From an uncultured Verrucomicrobiota bacterium (GTDB taxonomy: Bacteria > Verrucomicrobiota > Verrucomicrobiia > Limisphaerales > UBA9464): DNA of 63,349 nt. Below the pieces are notes generated by a model. That model made no database searches. It was not told where the DNA came from and worked only from the letters and a program-made list of their open reading frames with translations. The stretch's first letter is position 1. Every line of letters begins with the position of its first letter. The position numbers and the translations under genes were made by a program. Of this stretch, positions 1-9,162 are shown one piece after another. Location: NCBI GenBank assembly GCA_903880005.1, contig CAIRNV010000203.1, forward strand, positions 1 to 63,349, written 5' to 3'.

Positions 1-160
1 ATTTCGTGTATTTCGTGGTTCCACAAACGCTGAGCTGTGGACCCCCTGCATGCAGGGTCGCGTGGTGGCGTGCTTCCTCGGGTAGGTGCATGGGAGCCAT
101 GCGAGGTGCTTGAGCGCGGCGAAGGGTTGGAACCACGAAATACACGAAATACACGAAAAA
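1..160. repeat. Inverted short repeats of the TTCGTGTATTTCGTGG type
   Basis: Bases 1-22 read TTTCGTGTATTTCGTGGTTC-like sequence, and bases 129-160 carry its reverse complement with an extra ACACGAAAT unit. The two arms are about 105 bases apart. No convincing gene lies between them; the short open frame at 37-249 runs through the repeat arm. Related CTTCGTGTCTTCGTG arms occur at the other end of the window (62856-62967). Confidence 0.75.
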
Positions 161-247
161 GAGGGTCTTCTCGTGCCCGCGGATCGTGTCCGTGGACTCG
201 AGTCTTCGCGGGCCGTCCATGGTGCTCGGTTCCCCTGACGGGGAGAT

Positions 248-299
248 GAAGCAGATCGAGCAAGCACGACCGATCCAACTGAATCGTTCCGGCTAAGCC
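248..299 (-). repeat. Family A element, partial (copy A1)
   Basis: One half of the family A element, in the opposite orientation to the copy at 40269-40442. It contains the block AGCAAGCACGACCGATCC and ends in the inverted-repeat terminus (ATCGTTCCGGCTAAG). The terminus overlaps the TAG stop codon (293-295) of the DUF1501 gene. The other half of the element is missing. Confidence 0.75.
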
Positions 300-1777
300 A
301 GCAGGTCCTTCACCACGTTTCCGTGGACGTCGGTGAGGCGGAAGTCGCGTCCTTGATAGCGGTAGGTCAGCCGCTCGTGATCGATGCCCAGGGTGTGGAG
401 GATGGTGGCGTTGAGGTCGTGAACATGGACGGGGTTCTCGGCGACGTTGTAGCCGAAGTCATCGGTTTGGCCGTAGGTGAGCCCGCCGCGGACCTTGGCT
501 CCGGCCATCCAACCGGAGAAGCAGCGGGGGTGATGGTCGCGGCCGTAGTCCTCCTTGCCGAGCTTCCCCTGGGAGTAGCTGGTGCGGCCGAACTCGCCGC
601 CCCAGACGACGAGGGTGTCGTCGAGGAGGCCGCGCTGGCGAAGGTCGGTGAGCAAGCCGAAGGAGGGTTGGTCGGTCTCCTTGCATTGCTGGCGGATGCC
701 GCCAGGGAGGCCGCCGTGCTGGTCCCAGCCTTGATGGTACAACTGGATGAAGCGGACGCCGCGCTCGGCAAGGCGTCGGGCAAGGAGGCAGTTGGCGGCG
801 AACGTCCCGGGCTTGCTGACGTCGGGGCCGTAGAGGTCGAGGACGGACTGGGGTTCCTTGGAGAGGTCCACGGCCTCGGGCACGGAGGATTGCATGCGGT
901 AGGCCATCTCGTACTGGGCGATGCGCGCGTCGATCTCGGCGTCGCCGGACTGCGGGCGTTGCAGGTCGTGGAGGTCGCGCAGTCGGTCGAGCATGGCGCG
1001 GCGGGAGGCGTCGTCGATGCCCGGGGGGTTGGCGAGGTAGAGCACGGGCTCGCGCCCGGCGCGGAACTGGACGCCTTGATGGCCGGACGGGAGGAAGCCG
1101 GGGCCCCAGAGTCGGGAGTAGAGCGGTTGATCGACCTTGCCGCGGGTGACGAGGACCACGAACGCGGGGAGGTTGGCGTTCATGGAGCCGAGCCCGTAAT
1201 GGACCCAAGCGCCCAGGCTGGGGCGACCGGAGATCTGGGATCCCGTCTGGAGGAAGGTGATGGCGGGGTCGTGGTTGATGGCCTCGGAGAAGTACGAGCG
1301 CACGACGCAGATGTCGTCCACGACCTTGGCGGTGTGGGGGAGCAGCTCGCTGACCCAGGTGCCGGCCTTGCCGTGGCGCGCGAACTTGAAGGCGGACCCT
1401 GCGAGCGGGAGCGTGGCCTGGTTGCCAGACATGCCGGTGAGACGCTGGCCGCGTCGGACGGAGTCGGGGAGTTCCTGCCCGTGGCGCTCGTTGAGGACGG
1501 GCTTGTAGTCCCACGTCTCGAGGTGGGATGGCCCGCCGCTCATGAAGAGGTAGATGACGCGCTTGGCGCGGGGCGCGTGATGGGTGGACCTGAGGAACGC
1601 GCCCTCGCCCACGACGGAAGGCGTCCCGGCCGCGTGGGCTCCAGGGCCCATGAGGTCGGCGAGGGCCATGGCGCCGAGGCCCATGCCGAATCGGTTCAGG
1701 AACTGGCGCTTGCTCAGGCCGAGGGCGGGCGCGGGCCCGGTGCAATGGGGGTCGTGGGCGTTCATGGGGAGGTTCAT
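293..1777 (-). CDS. DUF1501 family exported protein
   Basis: A 494-residue DUF1501 protein, a family related to alkaline phosphatase/sulfatase folds and abundant in Planctomycetes and Verrucomicrobia. Its biochemical role is unknown. Residues near the N-terminus read KRQFLNRFGMGLGAMALADL, which resembles a Tat signal although the usual RR is KR here. Family motifs follow: FMSGGPSHLETWDYKP, GSMNANLPAF, QLYHQGWDQHGG, GEFGRTSYSQG and DHHPRCFSGWMAG. The start at 1777 makes an ATGA overlap with the stop of the upstream PSD1 gene, so the two are probably translated together. An alternative start lies at 1765. The stop codon is supplied by the terminus of a family A repeat. Confidence 0.9.
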   Translation of the reverse strand: MNLPMNAHDPHCTGPAPALGLSKRQFLNRFGMGLGAMALADLMGPGAHAAGTPSVVGEGAFLRSTHHAPRAKRVIYLFMSGGPSHLETWDYKPVLNERHGQELPDSVRRGQRLTGMSGNQATLPLAGSAFKFARHGKAGTWVSELLPHTAKVVDDICVVRSYFSEAINHDPAITFLQTGSQISGRPSLGAWVHYGLGSMNANLPAFVVLVTRGKVDQPLYSRLWGPGFLPSGHQGVQFRAGREPVLYLANPPGIDDASRRAMLDRLRDLHDLQRPQSGDAEIDARIAQYEMAYRMQSSVPEAVDLSKEPQSVLDLYGPDVSKPGTFAANCLLARRLAERGVRFIQLYHQGWDQHGGLPGGIRQQCKETDQPSFGLLTDLRQRGLLDDTLVVWGGEFGRTSYSQGKLGKEDYGRDHHPRCFSGWMAGAKVRGGLTYGQTDDFGYNVAENPVHVHDLNATILHTLGIDHERLTYRYQGRDFRLTDVHGNVVKDLLA

Positions 1778-4700
1778 CGCTTCATCACGAACTCGTCGTG
1801 GTTCATCAAGGTGGAGACGACCACCGTGGCGGCGGCCAGCTCGGGGGCGGGGATGGCGGGGTCGGCGGGCATCTCGCCGACCTTGAGGTATTGCTGGGCG
1901 GACTCGGGGTGGCTGTTGAAGACGGCGCGTTGCTGTTCGAGAAGGCGGGCGAGGACGCCGGCCTCGGCGGGGGAGGCGTCGCGGCCCATCACGCGGCGGA
2001 AGACGCGGGCGAGCCGCGCGGCGTCGTCGCGGCTGCCGGCCTCGCGCCATGCTTGCTGGGCCAGGACTCGGGCGGTTTCGAGGAACTGCGGGTCGTTGAG
2101 GAGAACGAGCGCCTGGAGGGGCGTGGTGGTGGGCTCGCGCTTGGCCGTGCAGACCTCGCGCGACGGCGCGTCAAACGTGAGCATCGACGGGGGCGGGGCG
2201 GTGCGTCGCCAGAAGGTGTAGAGGCTGCGGCGGTAGAGGGCCTCGCCGTGGTCCTGGGAATAGGACTTGCCGGTGCCGGCATCCTCCCAGACGCCGGCGG
2301 GTTGATAGGGCTTGACCGAGCGGCCGCCCACCTTGCCCGCGAGCAACCCGCTCGCCGCGAGCGCGCGGTCGCGCAGCACCTCGGCGGGCCACCGATGCCG
2401 GGGGCCGCGCGAGAGCCACGTGTTCTCCGGATCCTTGGCGCGCGACTCGGGTGTGCCGGCGGAGGATTGCCGATAGGTGGCGGACGTCACGATGAGGCGG
2501 TGCAGGCCCTTGCGGTCCCAGCCGGACTCGATGAAGCGGTGGCAAAGCCAGTCGAGGAGCTCGGGGTGGGAGGGCGCGCGGCCTTGGTTGCCGAAGTCCT
2601 CGACGGTCGAGACGAGGCCGCGGCCGAAGTGGAGCTTCCATGCGCGGTTGACGGCGACGCGGGAGGTCAGGGGATGGGACGGGTGGGTGAGCCAACGGGC
2701 GAAGCCAAGCCGGTTGCGTGGCAGGTCGTCGGGCATGGGGAAGATGCGGGAGGGGACCCCGCGTTCGACGGCGGCGCCGGGGGCGTCGTAGGCGCCGCGC
2801 GCGAGGACGTGGGTGGGGCGCGGCCGTTCCATCTCCCTCATCACCATCATTTCCTTGAGGCCGGTGACGAAGGCGTCCTCGTCGGCGCGTGCCTTGGCGG
2901 CGGCCTCGCGGGCGGCGGCGATGTTGGGGTCGGCGCGATGGGCATGCCACGCGAGGAGGTCGGAGGGCGACGGGGCGGACGTGCCGCCGGCGAGGCGCGA
3001 GACCTCCCATGGGGTGAGGGCGGCGCCATGCACGACGAGGTCGTCGATGCGGCCGTTCTTGAAGCCGTTGTCGCGAAAGCGTGCGCCGAGGGTGAGCGAG
3101 AGGGATCCGGCGCCCGAGTCACCCCATTCGCCACGGTGGCGGATGTCCTTGTAGAGGTGGTCGCGCACCACCTCGGCGTCGGCGCGTCGGCCGTTGACGT
3201 AGAGGGCGACGCCGGCGGCCTTGCTGGAGCCGTCGTAGGTGACGGCGACATGGGACCATTGGCCCACGGGGAGCTTCTCCAAGGCGCGGACGGCGACGGC
3301 GTTGCCGGGCCAGAAGTGGATGAGCCCGAAGAACGGGCGGCCGGCGTCGAGGACCAACTCGTAGCCGCGGGAGCCGGAATCGGTCCAGGCCTGGGAGAGG
3401 TGGAGGACGACGGCGCGCGGGCGGGCCTCGGCGGGCTTGACCCAGAGGCTGATGGTGAAGGGGTCGTTGCGGCCGAAGCGACCGATACCGGGGAGGGAGA
3501 CGGAGTCGTCGCCGTTGAACTCCAGGGCCTTGCCACCGCGATCCTCGACGAGGCGGACGGCTCCCTCGGCGGCGCCGTTGGTGGAGACGCCATTGGGGGA
3601 CTTGCCGGCGGTGGCCGTGTCGAAGGCATAGGACGCGAGGGGCGCGGGAAGCGCGGGGACGGGCGGCGGGTTGGGGAGGACGGAGGCCTGGAGGGCGGCC
3701 GCGAGCCGTTGGTGGGCGAGGGCGAGGGCCTGCTTGAGATCCTCGTGCCGCCGTCGTTCACCCTCGCGGTAGAGGAACATCGTGGGCGTGGGCGTGGCGC
3801 TGGTGAAGTGCGAGTAGAGGCCGGACTCGTCGATGCTGTTGAAGAAGGCGGCGATGGCGTAGTAGTCGCGCTGGGAGACGGGGTCGTACTTGTGATCGTG
3901 GCAACGGCTGCACTCCATGGTGAGGCCGAGCATGGCGGTGCCCACGGTATGGACGCGGTCGGCGACGTATTCCTGGCGCCATTCCTCCTCGATGCTTCCG
4001 CCCTCGTTGGTTTGGCGATGGAGGCGGTTGAAGGCGGTGGCGAGGACCTGTTCCTCGCTGGGGTTGGGGAGCAGGTCCCCGGCCAGTTGCCACGTGAGGA
4101 ACTGGTCGTAGGGAAGGTTCCCGTTGATCGCCCGCACCACCCAGTCGCGCCACGGCGACATGTCGCGCTCGACGTCCGACTGGAACCCGTAGGTGTCGGC
4201 GTAGCGGGCGAGGTCGAGCCATTCGCGGGCGAGGTGCTCGCCGAAGCGCGGGGAGGAAAGCAAGCGGTCCACGTAGGCCTCGTAGGCGGCCGGGGACGGG
4301 TCCGACGCGAGGAGACGAAGGTCGTCGTCGGAGGGCGGGAGGCCGGTGAGGTCGAGGGCGACGCGCCGCGCGAGGTCGTTGAGGGCGGCCGGTTGGGAGG
4401 GCTTCAGGCCCTCGGCTTCGAGGCGTTGGAGGACGAAGCGGTCGATGTCGTTGAGGGCGGGTCCGGTGGCGCGGGGCGTGGGGACGGGAGGCAGGCGAAC
4501 GGGTTCAAAGGCCCAGTGCTTGCCCCAGGGGGCACCCTCGGCGACCCAGCGCTTCAAGGTGTCCTTCCGGGCCTTGGACAACGGCTTGTGCGTCTCGGGA
4601 GGCGGCATGATCTCGTCGGGATCGTCGAGGTCGAGGCGCCGGACGAGTTCGCTGGCCTCGGGCTTGCCGGGGACGACGGCGGCGCGGCCCTTCTTGTTGG

Positions 4701-4905
4701 AACGGACGGCCTCCTCGCGGAGGTCGAGTCGAAGCCCGGCCTTGCGACCCGTCTCGGACGGGCCGTGGCAATGGAAGCAATGGTCGGACAGGATGGGCAG
4801 GATCTCGCGGGAGAAGTCCACGGGAGCGGCGGTGGCCGCCCAATGAAGGCATCCCAGGAGCCATGCAAGCCGCGCCCAGCGAGTGGAAGTGGTGCCCATG
4901 CGCAT
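1774..4905 (-). CDS. PSD1 / DUF1549-DUF1553 cytochrome protein with LamG domain
   Basis: A large exported protein of 1043 residues, typical in length for PSD1 proteins. In order: signal peptide (residues 1-27); a Planctomycete-type cytochrome c domain with CxxCH at 43-47; DUF1549 (about 150-360) containing a second CSRCH at 332-336; a LamG/concanavalin-like insert (about 440-620); and DUF1553 near the C-terminus. Both CxxCH motifs suggest covalent haem. The family is usually encoded next to DUF1501, as here, and is thought to act in breakdown of complex polysaccharides, but the reaction is unproven. The ATG at 4905 was preferred over an in-frame TTG at 4923; 4899 is another option. Confidence 0.9.
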   Translation of the reverse strand: MRMGTTSTRWARLAWLLGCLHWAATAAPVDFSREILPILSDHCFHCHGPSETGRKAGLRLDLREEAVRSNKKGRAAVVPGKPEASELVRRLDLDDPDEIMPPPETHKPLSKARKDTLKRWVAEGAPWGKHWAFEPVRLPPVPTPRATGPALNDIDRFVLQRLEAEGLKPSQPAALNDLARRVALDLTGLPPSDDDLRLLASDPSPAAYEAYVDRLLSSPRFGEHLAREWLDLARYADTYGFQSDVERDMSPWRDWVVRAINGNLPYDQFLTWQLAGDLLPNPSEEQVLATAFNRLHRQTNEGGSIEEEWRQEYVADRVHTVGTAMLGLTMECSRCHDHKYDPVSQRDYYAIAAFFNSIDESGLYSHFTSATPTPTMFLYREGERRRHEDLKQALALAHQRLAAALQASVLPNPPPVPALPAPLASYAFDTATAGKSPNGVSTNGAAEGAVRLVEDRGGKALEFNGDDSVSLPGIGRFGRNDPFTISLWVKPAEARPRAVVLHLSQAWTDSGSRGYELVLDAGRPFFGLIHFWPGNAVAVRALEKLPVGQWSHVAVTYDGSSKAAGVALYVNGRRADAEVVRDHLYKDIRHRGEWGDSGAGSLSLTLGARFRDNGFKNGRIDDLVVHGAALTPWEVSRLAGGTSAPSPSDLLAWHAHRADPNIAAAREAAAKARADEDAFVTGLKEMMVMREMERPRPTHVLARGAYDAPGAAVERGVPSRIFPMPDDLPRNRLGFARWLTHPSHPLTSRVAVNRAWKLHFGRGLVSTVEDFGNQGRAPSHPELLDWLCHRFIESGWDRKGLHRLIVTSATYRQSSAGTPESRAKDPENTWLSRGPRHRWPAEVLRDRALAASGLLAGKVGGRSVKPYQPAGVWEDAGTGKSYSQDHGEALYRRSLYTFWRRTAPPPSMLTFDAPSREVCTAKREPTTTPLQALVLLNDPQFLETARVLAQQAWREAGSRDDAARLARVFRRVMGRDASPAEAGVLARLLEQQRAVFNSHPESAQQYLKVGEMPADPAIPAPELAAATVVVSTLMNHDEFVMKR

Positions 4906-5077
4906 TCTGGAAACGATGTCCAAGGGTGCGCCTCAATTCATCCCCAATCTTGCCGGGCGGGAAACATTTCGAGGGCCGTCCCAAGCCACACGCGGCACGG
5001 GGTCCCTGTGGATTCGGCGTTGCCCTGCGTGGGCGTGGGCCCATAGCCTCGGCGACATCCCACGAGCATTTGTCGTC

Positions 5078-6433
5078 ATGAGACCTACCTACACGCGTGT
5101 CTTTGGTCGTCGTCAATTCATCCAGTCCGCCGCCAGCGCGGCCTTTGCCTTCAGCCTGGTTCCCGCCCGGGTTTGGGGCGCGAACGAGCGGCTGCGCGTC
5201 GCCGGCATCGGCGTGGGAGGGAAGGGGTCGGGCGACCTCGATCAAGCTGCCAACCATGGCGACGTGGTGGCGTTGTGCGACTGCGACGACACGTCGCTCC
5301 AGGCGAAGCTGAGGAAGTTCCCCGCGGCGGCGGGGTTCCATGACTTCCGCCAGCTCTTCGACAAGATGTCGGGCAAGATCGACGCCCTGACGGTCAGCAC
5401 GGCGGACCACAACCACGCGCTCGCGGCGGCCATCGCCATCGAGCACGGGATCCACGTGTACGTGCAGAAGCCGTTGACGCACGACGTGTGGGAGGCGCGC
5501 TGGCTGCGGGACCTGGCCCGCAAGCACAAGGTGGCCACGCAGATGGGGAACCAAGGCACGGCGGAGGACGGGCTCCGCGCCGGGGTCGAGGCCATCCGCG
5601 CTGGCGTCCTGGGCACCGTGCAGCACGTCCACGTCTGGACGAACCGGCCCGTGTGGCCGCAGTCGCCGTCGGTGGTGGCGCGTCCGGCGGGCACGCCGGC
5701 CATCCCGCCGCACATCCATTGGGACGCATTCCTGGGCACCGCGCCCGAGCGCCCGTATCACCCCGACTACCACCCCTTCAAGTGGCGCGGGTGGTGGGAC
5801 TTCGGCACGGGTGCGCTGGGCGACATGGGCTGCCACACGGCGAACCTCCCGTTCATGGCGTTGGAGCTGGACCATCCCACGCGCATCGTCGCGGAATCGG
5901 AGAAGCCCAACCCCGAGACCTGCCCGGGCTGGGCGACGGTCCGGTACGACTTCCCCGCGAAGGGCAAGCGCCCCGCCGTTGGGGTCACGTGGTACGAGGG
6001 CAAGTTGCCGTCCGGCACCAAGAATCTTCCGCCCATGGACCTGTTCCATGGCGAGAAGCCGGCGGACTCCGGCTGCCTCATCGTTGGGGACAAGGGCGTG
6101 ATGTACTCGCCGTCGGACTACGGCTCGAGCTGGAAGCTCCTGCCGGGCGACCGTTTCAAGGACTTCGTGGCCCCGGCGCGGACGCTGGCGCGCAATGGCA
6201 AGGGCGACCAAGGGATGAAGGACGAGTGGGTGGCGGCGATCCGCGGCGGGCCCAAGGCCTTCTCGAACTTCGACTACGCCGGGTTGCTCACCGAGTTCAT
6301 CCTGCTGGGCAACGTCGCGATCCGCGCCCAGACCGAGCTGAAGTGGGACGGCCCGAAGTTCCGGCTGACGAGCGGCGCGGCGGCGGCGAAGCAGTACCTC
6401 AAGCGCCCGTACCGCAAGGGCTGGACGGCCTAG
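5078..6433 (+). CDS. Exported Gfo/Idh/MocA family oxidoreductase
   Basis: An NAD(P)-dependent oxidoreductase of the Gfo/Idh/MocA family, 451 residues. The N-terminus has a strong Tat signal (GRRQFIQSAASAAFAFSLVP), so the folded enzyme with its cofactor is probably exported. The Rossmann fold follows with VAGIGVGGKGSGD, then the typical YVQKPLTHDVWEARWL segment holding the conserved Lys-Pro, and GCHTANLPF. Such exported dehydrogenases act on sugars or sugar acids, but the substrate cannot be read from sequence. The gene is divergent from the PSD1/DUF1501 pair across about 170 bases, suggesting shared carbohydrate metabolism. The start at 5078 places the RRQF motif near the N-terminus; the frame is open further upstream but lacks family similarity. 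Confidence 0.9.
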   Translation: MRPTYTRVFGRRQFIQSAASAAFAFSLVPARVWGANERLRVAGIGVGGKGSGDLDQAANHGDVVALCDCDDTSLQAKLRKFPAAAGFHDFRQLFDKMSGKIDALTVSTADHNHALAAAIAIEHGIHVYVQKPLTHDVWEARWLRDLARKHKVATQMGNQGTAEDGLRAGVEAIRAGVLGTVQHVHVWTNRPVWPQSPSVVARPAGTPAIPPHIHWDAFLGTAPERPYHPDYHPFKWRGWWDFGTGALGDMGCHTANLPFMALELDHPTRIVAESEKPNPETCPGWATVRYDFPAKGKRPAVGVTWYEGKLPSGTKNLPPMDLFHGEKPADSGCLIVGDKGVMYSPSDYGSSWKLLPGDRFKDFVAPARTLARNGKGDQGMKDEWVAAIRGGPKAFSNFDYAGLLTEFILLGNVAIRAQTELKWDGPKFRLTSGAAAAKQYLKRPYRKGWTA

Positions 6434-6585
6434 CGGGTGCGATTCAGCCGGGAATGCATCGGAGAGGCGGCGGCCGCAATGCGTCGCCAGCGCCGGGCAA
6501 GGCAACGGCAACAAGGGCCCGGCAAGGATTCGCAAGGGGCAGGGAGCCCGCGCGGCGGTCGTCGTGGCACGATGACCGGCGCAAC

Positions 6586-8751
6586 ATGAAGTCGAAGTTG
6601 AACAGGAAGGCTCCATGCCCGCGCCGCAGGGATTGGCGGCTCGCGGTGGGGTTGGTGATTGCGGGATATGCAACGGCCCATGCGGACGCCCCGGTGGATC
6701 TGGCCCGGCAAGTCATCGTGGGAGAGGCGGAGTTCGAGGAGTTGGTGCAGACACCCTACATGCCCCCCGTCTTCGGGACCCAGGTGTACTCGGGGAAGAA
6801 GACGACGGTGCTGGACCTCGACGACCTTCCGCCGGTCCTGAACAACAATTATCGGCAGGCGTTGACGAAGGCCCCGGGCCTTTTGCTGAGCGAGGAAACG
6901 ACCCCGTTGGTGAGCGTGGGCTACCGCGGGTTGAACCCGCATCGGATGCAGTTCACGCAGGTGCTCAAGGACGGCATCCCGATCCATGCGGACCCGTTCG
7001 GGTACCCCGAGGCGTACTACACGCCTCCCTTGGACACGGTGGATCGACTGGAGTTCGTGCGGGGTGGAGCCTCGTTGATGTACGGGCCGCAACCGGGTGG
7101 TTCCCTGAACTACGTCACGCACCGGCCGCGGTTGGACCGTCCGTTTTCCGCGCGAACTCAGCATGTCCTCGGGTCGGACAACCTCTACTCGACGTACACC
7201 TCGATGGACGGGACGTCCGGGCGCCTGGGGTATTACGCCTACTTCAACCATCGGCGCACCGACGGGTTTCGATCCGCGAACAGCGACGTGGCCCTCTACA
7301 CGGGGAGCGCGAGGCTGGTGTTGGATGCCAAGACCGACAGTCGATGGCACCTGACCTACGACGGGTATGGGGAGGAGCACGGCGAGCCGGGTGGTCTTGC
7401 GGCGGCCCCGGGCCCGGGCGCGGTGGAGTATGCGCGGGACCGAACGGCGGCCACGCGTCCCTTCGATCGGTTCCTTCTGGACCGGCACTTCGCCGCCCTC
7501 GCCTGGGAGAAGGACTTCGCGGAGGACTCGCGGGCGACGGTGACGGGTTGGGGTGGGTATTACTCCCGGGTCAGCCGACGCCAGACCGGGGGAGGCTTCG
7601 GGGTCTTGGCGACCGGCCAGGGCAACACGATCGAGGACCAGCGCTTCTTCACGCAGGGATTGGAGGGTCGGGTCCGGCATGGGTGGGGGTGGGACGAGAA
7701 CCAGCACGCCTTCGCTGCGGGCGCGCAGGCGTACCACACGGCCTCGCCGCGCGTGGACCTTCGCGGGGCGAGCCCGGTGGCGACGTCGGGGACGCTGTTG
7801 CGGGACACGGACCGCTCGGTGTTGTACACGCCGGTTTTTGCCGAGAACCGGTTCGTGTTGGGGGACCTCTCGATCACGCCGGGGGTTCGGCTGGAGAACA
7901 TTTGGCAGGGCGTACGCGAGAACGTGAACGTGGACAAGGCGTCGCGCGGGACGCCCTTGGGAGACGTGCGCGACCATGACTTCGTCCCGCTGGGCGGCCT
8001 TGGGTTGGAGTACACCTTGCCCCGCGAATCCACGGCCTACGCCAACTTGTCGCAGGCGTATCGCCCGAAGCTCTACACGGAGGCGGTGCCGACATCGGGC
8101 GGGGCGGTGGCCAACCAGGACCTTGCGCCGGGCCAGAGCTGGCAGGCGGACGTGGGGCTTCGTGGGCGGCCCCTGCCGTTCGTGCACTGGGACACCAGCG
8201 TGTTCTGGATGAACTTCGACGACCAGTTGGGGACGGTGGGCAACACGGTGCAGAACATCGGGCGCACGGTGCATCGCGGGTGGGAGGCGTCGGTGGAGTT
8301 GGAGTTGGTGGGGTTGACGGATCGGCTGCAAGGCGGCGAAGGGCGGGGTGGGGAGCAGGAATTCGCGCTGCACGCGAACGTCATGTGGCTCCATGCCGAG
8401 ATCGAGTCGTCCGCGAACCCGGCGTTGGTGGGCAACACGCCGGCGTATGCACCCGGCCACCTCGTGCGGGCGGGGGCCGTGTACCGGTGGCTGGGACGGG
8501 GCAAGGTGGCGTTCACGGGGACGGTCGTCGGCGAGCACAACGCCAACGAGAGCAACGCGGCGGCCTACGCCGTGCCGTCGTACATGACCTGGGACCTGAC
8601 CCTGGAATGGAAGGTGTGGCAGGACCGGCTCAGCGTGTTGGGGGGCGTCAACAACCTCCTCGACGAGCGGTACTTTGCGCGGGTGCGTCCGGACGGCATC
8701 GATCCCGCCTACGGTCGCAACTTCTACGCGGGGCTGATGTTGGCTTTCTGA
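6586..8751 (+). CDS. TonB-dependent outer-membrane receptor, FecA-like
   Basis: A TonB-dependent receptor of 721 residues. It has a signal peptide (about 1-33, ending ATAHA), a plug domain with LNNNYRQALTKAPGLLLSEE, the FecA-like stretch LKDGIPIHADPFGYPEAYY, and VDRLEFVRGGASLMYGPQPG. A long beta-barrel follows, ending in an aromatic residue (YAGLMLAF), the outer-membrane insertion signal. Plug similarity to ferric citrate/siderophore receptors suggests iron-chelate uptake, but the ligand is inference. No TonB, ExbB/ExbD or FecR-type regulator is adjacent, and no N-terminal signalling extension is seen. It lies 152 bases downstream of the oxidoreductase gene and may be separately transcribed. 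Confidence 0.9.
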   Translation: MKSKLNRKAPCPRRRDWRLAVGLVIAGYATAHADAPVDLARQVIVGEAEFEELVQTPYMPPVFGTQVYSGKKTTVLDLDDLPPVLNNNYRQALTKAPGLLLSEETTPLVSVGYRGLNPHRMQFTQVLKDGIPIHADPFGYPEAYYTPPLDTVDRLEFVRGGASLMYGPQPGGSLNYVTHRPRLDRPFSARTQHVLGSDNLYSTYTSMDGTSGRLGYYAYFNHRRTDGFRSANSDVALYTGSARLVLDAKTDSRWHLTYDGYGEEHGEPGGLAAAPGPGAVEYARDRTAATRPFDRFLLDRHFAALAWEKDFAEDSRATVTGWGGYYSRVSRRQTGGGFGVLATGQGNTIEDQRFFTQGLEGRVRHGWGWDENQHAFAAGAQAYHTASPRVDLRGASPVATSGTLLRDTDRSVLYTPVFAENRFVLGDLSITPGVRLENIWQGVRENVNVDKASRGTPLGDVRDHDFVPLGGLGLEYTLPRESTAYANLSQAYRPKLYTEAVPTSGGAVANQDLAPGQSWQADVGLRGRPLPFVHWDTSVFWMNFDDQLGTVGNTVQNIGRTVHRGWEASVELELVGLTDRLQGGEGRGGEQEFALHANVMWLHAEIESSANPALVGNTPAYAPGHLVRAGAVYRWLGRGKVAFTGTVVGEHNANESNAAAYAVPSYMTWDLTLEWKVWQDRLSVLGGVNNLLDERYFARVRPDGIDPAYGRNFYAGLMLAF

Positions 8752-8810
8752 TGCGGGGTGTTCGGGGAAGGACCCGAGGAAGACGAGGATAAAGAGGAGG
8801 AGGAAGATGG

Positions 8811-8883
8811 TGGCCGGGGGCGGGATCGAACCGCCGACACTGCGATTTTCAGTCGCATGCTCTACCAACTGAGCTACCCGGCC
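8811..8883 (-). tRNA. tRNA-Phe (GAA)
   Basis: A complete 73-base cloverleaf on the minus strand. The acceptor arms GGCCGGG and CCCGGCC pair fully, the D stem is GCTC/GAGC, the anticodon stem TGCGA/TCGCA encloses loop CTGAAAA (anticodon GAA), and the T arm is GGCGG-TTCGATC-CCGCC. The discriminator is A. The 3' CCA is genome-encoded (minus strand of 8808-8810). Confidence 0.98.
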
Positions 8884-8955
8884 ACCGAAGGCCCGACATG
8901 GAACCGGGCGAGGTGGCGGGTTGGCAAGGGAAATTCCGCGCGAAAACAAGGGCGG

Positions 8956-9106
8956 GTGCATCCCGAGGTTGTGGGCGGGAGTTGGGCGGGCAACGGAGAT
9001 CGGACCGGTCCCGCGGTGCGGGAGCATGGAGTGGCGGCCGGGGACGGCCGCGCTCCCAGGATTGAGCGCACACGACGCCTTCGAGAACACCCACATCCTC
9101 GCGACG
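8956..9106. repeat. Family B element, near full length (copy B1)
   Basis: About 150 bases lying between the 5' end of tRNA-Phe (minus) and the M3 peptidase gene (plus). It starts with the left terminus GTGCATCCCGAGG, carries GACCGGTCCCGC and the core hairpin GCGGCCGGGGACGGCCGC followed by GCTCCCAGG, then ACACGACGCCTTCG, and ends in a degraded right terminus (CCACATCCTCGCGACGC). Confidence 0.8.
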
Positions 9107-9162
9107 CGATGCGTTTCCTCGGGAGGCAACGTTCCAGCTTGGAGGCGATGTAGGCGGCGGGC

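Noticed and set aside
37..249. A short plus-strand open frame at the left edge
   Set aside because: It runs through an inverted repeat arm, has no ribosome-binding site and its product is unrecognisable.
323..5046. Plus-strand open frames of over 600 and 1000 codons opposite the DUF1501 and PSD1 genes
   Set aside because: Their translations are Gly/Val/Glu-rich with no family motif, while the minus strand has clear domains, signal peptides and an ATGA junction.
6434..6585. A cobalamin or other riboswitch before the TonB-dependent receptor
   Set aside because: The B12 box GCCACTG and the expected stem pattern are absent; the gap holds only loosely paired GC-rich sequence.
5488..6585. N-terminal extension of the TonB-dependent receptor frame, which is open far upstream
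   Set aside because: It overlaps the oxidoreductase gene, and the signal peptide begins at the ATG at 6586.
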